NCBI GenBank assembly: GCA_004123355.1
Contig: SCHM01000001.1
Span: 10,860,193 to 10,924,192 of the forward strand
Direction: 5' to 3'
DNA: 64,000 nucleotides
DNA from: Amphirosellinia nigrospora
Taxonomy: Eukaryota; Ascomycota; Sordariomycetes; Xylariales; Xylariaceae
Shown here piece by piece: positions 59,701 through 64,000 of this stretch. Within the stretch, counting starts at the first letter, position 1; each line of letters starts with the position of its first letter. The notes under the pieces were generated by a model. The model saw only the letters and a list, made by a program, of their open reading frames with translations, ran no database searches and was not told where the DNA came from. A program made the translations under genes and the position numbers.

Positions 59701-62154
59701 TCTTTCTCCAGATCTCCCATGCGTCGCAATTTTGAAGGCGGTGCCTTGACAATCCGCATCAGTCCGATGATAATTTCCTTCCAGCTCCGTTATCACCTCG
59801 TAGACCTATCTCGCCCACAAGAGTACCAAGCCCCGAGCCTATTGTGCGCCAGGACTTCTCATTAACTTCGCAACGAGAGCGGCTTGCCGTAGCAACTGAA
59901 TTTCGGTCACACAGACGAAACCTTAGTCATGAATCAGCGTCGTGGCTGGATCCTATTGATGAATCTGGGGGGTCACTGCTTCTTCGGTGCATTCAAGGTC
60001 CTCCTCGAGGATTATGCGGAAGCACATTCGTCAGACTAGTGGTAATACCGAGGCCGAGTTTGACGCTGCATTGGATGCGGCAGTGGAAGCTGCCTATGAT
60101 GATGGCTATGAGCCCATGGAACCATCTGCTGTGACTACGATGAAATCGACGAGGACAGGATAGCAACCTCGATGCGCAAAGTAGAACTAGCTAAGGAGTT
60201 GGTACGCCAGACAGAGCGAGAAGCAGCTATAGAGCTGGCTCGGGAACGCGAGCGGCAGAGGCAAATGTCACTTGGTCAACAATCGCAAACATATGGTGTT
60301 GATTTTTTGACGCTAACGATTCAGACGAGGAAGAGGAGCGCATGCTCGAGGAGATGACAAGAGGCTACGTAATGGAGGATTTCGCTCTGAATCAGCAGTC
60401 CAGGTACCAATCCAGCGTCCCTAGGGAGTCCAATTCTAGTGGCTTCACATCGCGGACTTGCATAGCTCTATGGGCTCGAACCCCCGACCGGAACGACGAC
60501 GATCTCGGCAGTCAGTGAGAAGACATCGTCGGGCAATCTTCGCAAAGCATCTTCGCCACCGCCATGCCCACCTACACACTCTTTACCTCAGCCACCCTCA
60601 GCCGGCCGTCTTCGACTACCGGTGTGCGTAACCGGCGCCTTTCAGGGCAGAATACGAAGCAGCTTAAGATCGAGACATCAAAACCCGGGCCACCACCTAT
60701 GCCACCGCCACCTATCAACACCTCCTTAGCCGCCCAGTCACAGGTCACCAGCAGCTACATCGCTCAACAGAGACAAGCACTTTCTGCTGTCTCCACACGC
60801 GCCGGGCCCTTTTCGATGCGGGCACCATCCTCGCCGGTTAGAGGTATCAGCCCTGCTGATGCAGCTGGACCTGCGAGTCCGCCGGGCGGCAAGACGATCA
60901 AGTTCGAACCGACTCTCCGTCATCTACACGGCCTGGCATGCGCAAAAATTTCTCTACTTCCAGTCTGAAGTCTCTGAAGTCACGGCAAATATCGGTGTCA
61001 CATCTTGACGACGCTGACCCGCTACCAATGACTCCATAAGCCAGCAAATGTCCAACTCGTCCATCTCCGGCTCCCGACAATGCCCGTGCTTCCAACGCCT
61101 ATCGTGACATCCTTTCCAGATAAAATTGGTGGGGGCATTGGTGGATTGCATCTCTTTGATTCCGACTTTCATTCACCAGTAGCGCAGTCACCCAACTCAG
61201 CATATCACCACCCAGCAAAATCCTGACATACCCATGCCCCTTGAACCATGTCCGTCTGACTCGACGTTCCGACCTTTCTGGCTGATGCGCGCCCTCTACC
61301 AGACGCTTGCTCATCCACGTGGTGGTTACATAAGTAACCGACTCTTCGTCCCCCAAGATGCTTGGAAAGTCAAAGGTGTCAAGTTGCGAAATATAGAAGA
61401 CAAAATATCTCAATGCGATCTGCTTACTGCCGCACTTCAGAAACTTGCGCGAGTTGATAGCACTGACGCGGATGCCATGCTCGATGAGATGCAGAGTTTT
61501 GAAAATATCCTAGAGACAGTCCAAGCTACCTCTCCAGGAGGCTCGGTACAGAAGTTGGTACTCAGGGTATGATCACTTTCAAGGAAGAAAAAGAGAGCGA
61601 TGTTCCGCCAGTGCCAAGAAACAATAGCATCAGTGGGAAGGGCGGCGCATTCAGTTGGCGCCGGTTGAGAAGTAAAGGCTCAGCTGTGAACTTAGCTAGC
61701 ACCTATGTCATCAAGACGAATACGAACGGAGCCGGCATTCCGGAGAGAGATGTGTTTAGTCCAGGTGGCTCCATGCCGAGTTTACCGATGGCCGCCCATC
61801 CAAGTAGTAGGTCTGCTAGGAGGGATGTAATGTCGGTCAAATTCGATGGACCCAACGCACCTTATATGGCATCCTTGGCGCGACTATTTGACGCTGCGCA
61901 GACAGTCGGTAAGCTTTACTGCTCCCATAATAATCACATGATGACGCCAAGTTGACAATCATACAGATCAAATTGCGCGCGCAAGTTGATGATCCTGGGT
62001 TGCGTCATGCTGACAAGACCCAAGTTGGGCTCGAACTGTGCACCAGGCATGCCGCAGAGTTCTTCGGACTCTTTATTTGTCGCTTGTACTGACCGACTTG
62101 GGAATGCTTCTTGACAAGTTTGTCAAGAGGGGCAGTGAATGGGTTCTCAATTAG
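56791..62154 (+). CDS. Large MIT-domain protein with low-complexity N-terminus, frameshifted
   Basis: The MIT domain (about 59160-59340 and on past the intron) has KAMLSKALSMANTAVQLDN, AREAYVEACELLQQV and, across a 76-bp intron (59341-59416), RRTYTSRIEELDALVP, the three-helix bundle that binds ESCRT-III tails. The preceding 2.3 kb is Gln/His/Ser/Pro-rich but reads as protein in one frame or another, with for example NCNCDRNAALIQSQSQSQ then AQFALSFIDSLNTAVGA. A second intron lies at about 61912-61966. The C-terminus is WRRLRSKGSAVN, VSVKFDGP-type text and MLLDKFVKRGSEWVLN to a stop at 62154. At least ten frame changes are needed, so the exact protein and start are uncertain. Likely in membrane traffic or endosome work, by domain only. 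Confidence 0.7.
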
Positions 62155-62791
62155 AACCGTCAATTCGACCTTCCAGGATCTTTATTACAACTCACGAATA
62201 CATAATAACCATCCACAACAACCGAATCGAACAAGTCCTTATTATATCATATCGACTAAACGAGGAGTGGTCCATATAACCATTGCATAAACGAAAGTTT
62301 TCGACTATTCACCTTATTTCACATATTCTCCCTAGATGACGGATACCAGAGCTTAGCGATTCTTAACATATGATACCACGACCTTGATGAATAGAAGATA
62401 TCAAATTTGTAATCTACCTAGCGTGAGCGGACTGGAAGTGAGACAGCGGAAGGCTTGTGAGAACGCGACCTGTATATACTGCATCTACCAGTCATAATTG
62501 TTAACAAATACTATTGAGTAGATCTTGACAATTTGGTAAGCAAATGTGCTTAATTACCGCGCTTCTTGACTGGTCTATATTTTCCTTTTGTATATGCATT
62601 CTTCTAGTTTTCGGCGTGTCCCTATATATGTGTGGACTACGACTATAAGATCACAATATTCTACAGTCATATCATGACATGAATAATATCGCGAAATGCA
62701 ATATGGTAAGTCATGTCATCCACTACCTTTGCCTGGAGAGGCGCACACTTTCCTTCGTAACGTTGCTGGTTCGTGGATATTGCTCCTACAA
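62155..62791. other. Intergenic between convergent MIT and TIM-type genes
   Basis: AT-rich; no gene. Confidence 0.5.
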
Positions 62792-63641
62792 TCACGCCGT
62801 AGCGACTTCGATGATAGTCTTCACGAACTGGTCCGGATCGTGCGCGAAACGGCCCAAGAACAAGCCGTCGACGCCGTCACTCAACTTCTCGAACAATCCC
62901 GGACCCGCGCTCCCGCCATACAGGATGCGCGTCGAGCCTGCGGGCGGCGGCGCACGCACTCCAAGTCTCTAATCGCTTGTGCGACGGCCACGACGTACGA
63001 GGCGCTCGCGGGCGCAGAGGCTCCGATGGCCCAGACGGGCTCGTAGGCCAGTATCACCTCGCTCGCGTCCGGGACGGCCTCCAGCACGGCCTCGACCTGG
63101 ACGCGAATTTCTGGCAGGGCCGCTTGCGCGTCTAGGGTTTCGTGACCTTCTTCCTGTGAGAACGAGGACGAGGACGAGGAGGGCGGCTTCGTGCGCTCGC
63201 CCACGCACACGAGGGGCACGATGCCGTTGCGCGCGGCGGCCGCCGCCTTCTTCGCCGTCGTCGCGTCCGTCTCCCCGAAGAGCCGCCGGCGCTCCGCGTG
63301 TCCGAGTTCCAGGACGCGGCAGCCCACCTCGGCGAGCACGGCGGGGGAGGCCTCCCCCGTGAAGGCCCCCGCGTCCTCGTGGAAGGCGTCCTGCGCCCTG
63401 GGAGGATGGGCACGGGGCAGGTGGTGTTCTCTTGCCGGAGCTGGGAGATGACGGTGGTGAGGGAGATGTGGTCTGGGATTACGAATATGTCTATGGCCTG
63501 GAGAGAGGTGAGGGTCTCTTGGGGTAGGTCTGAGAGGAGCTTGAGGAGTGTCGTGATGTAGCTTTGCGTTCTTGCGAACGAGAAGTACATCTTTGTGGAG
63601 ACGCCGACGAGACGGCGGCGGGGTCGGGGAGAGGACGACAT
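62792..63641 (-). CDS. Triosephosphate isomerase-family paralogue (non-glycolytic type)
   Basis: About 280 residues when two lost bases (near 63415 and near 62945) are allowed for. TIM-barrel isomerase. The N-terminal lysine block is GVSTKMYFS instead of the glycolytic GNWKMNG, with the catalytic Lys kept. The electrophile His is in [12 protein letters not shown] (GHSERR in true TPI), the base Glu in AYEPVWAIG, and the phosphate loop is [12 protein letters not shown]. An acidic/Ser-rich insert ([12 protein letters not shown]) is unusual. Such second paralogues occur in many fungi beside the glycolytic enzyme. By analogy with bacterial erythrulose-phosphate isomerases it may act on a four-carbon sugar phosphate. 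GC-rich DNA compared with its flanks. Confidence 0.82.
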
Positions 63642-64000
63642 GCTTCTTCTGGGTTTTATCTCCGGGGCAAGATGAATGTCTACTAGGTAACTATTTTTTC
63701 TTAGTTTGGATTATGTAGGAGTGTAGTAGAGGCCTTAGGTGAATATGACAATGTTGATAGACTAAATGTCGTACGCAACCGATAGTACCCATTACCTTAG
63801 GTACCCATGTATATATATATCTCAGTCCCAGTACTGAGTTCAGTCTGTCTTTTACTAGGTACTAGGTAGTCTGGCTCCTTTCTCGGAGAATACATTATGC
63901 ATGTGCATGAGTAGCGGGCCGTTCTAACTAGCATCTTCTGTCGTGTGAATCTACCATAGAGCGTCATTATTATTGAGTCAGCGGTGAAACCTACCCTGAA
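63642..64000. promoter_or_regulatory. 5' flank of TIM-type gene
   Basis: 359 bp to the window end. AT-rich, with TAGGTACC words near 63799 and 63858 and a TATATATATA run near 63812. Presumed promoter of the isomerase gene. Confidence 0.45.

Noticed and set aside
60465-60500. B-box-like GGGCTCGAACCCCCGACC
   Set aside because: It lies in the coding part of the MIT gene and no tRNA fold surrounds it.
1-64000. CRISPR arrays, riboswitches, rRNA and bacterial-type operons
   Set aside because: None seen. The gene structure is eukaryotic throughout.

Overview
The window is nuclear DNA of a filamentous ascomycete, most likely a Sordariomycete. Genes are split by short introns (about 50-150 bp) with GTRNGT donors, and many have a recognisable CTRAC-type branch site. 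Six housekeeping genes are plainly fungal orthologues: GUF1, MAD2, UBP14, ISU1, DBP3 and RFT1. Intergenic DNA is rich in AGGTA/TACCT words, and two dead DNA transposons carry stops of the kind left by repeat-induced point mutation (RIP). No rRNA, CRISPR array or plasmid-like feature is visible. No intact tRNA gene was recognised.

Layout. 0-7.2 kb: 5-hydroxyisourate hydrolase, a possible decayed ORF, a ketopantoate-reductase-like gene and a flavocytochrome-b2-type hydroxy-acid dehydrogenase. 7.2-20.4 kb: an accessory stretch with three sugar-acid enzymes (a DHDPS-family aldolase, a KduD-like SDR and a D-galactonate dehydratase). Among them lie a small Cys-rich protein, a kinase-like protein, an F-box protein and a pogo/Fot1 transposase relic. 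21.9-34.6 kb: a compact housekeeping block (GUF1, MAD2, UBP14, ISU1, DBP3, RFT1). 35-53 kb: a secreted GMC oxidoreductase, a hexose transporter with candidate CreA sites, a Gfd2/YDR514C-like RNase H-fold protein, a carotenoid oxygenase of the torulene-cleaving type and a secreted GDSL/CE16-like esterase. 53.7-55.1 kb: a complete but dead 1.39-kb Tc1-type transposon with TIRs and a TA duplication. 56.8-63.6 kb: a long low-complexity MIT-domain protein and a non-glycolytic triosephosphate-isomerase paralogue.

Two themes stand out. First, the aldolase, SDR and dehydratase can be read as a dispersed non-phosphorylating sugar-acid route ending in pyruvate; the neighbouring hydroxy-acid dehydrogenase could feed from it. 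This is inference from families and proximity. Second, at least 25 single-base losses break otherwise well-conserved genes, including essential ones, often in short G/C/A/T runs. They look like uncorrected long-read consensus errors rather than true pseudogenes, so many CDS entries are given as gene spans with frameshift positions.
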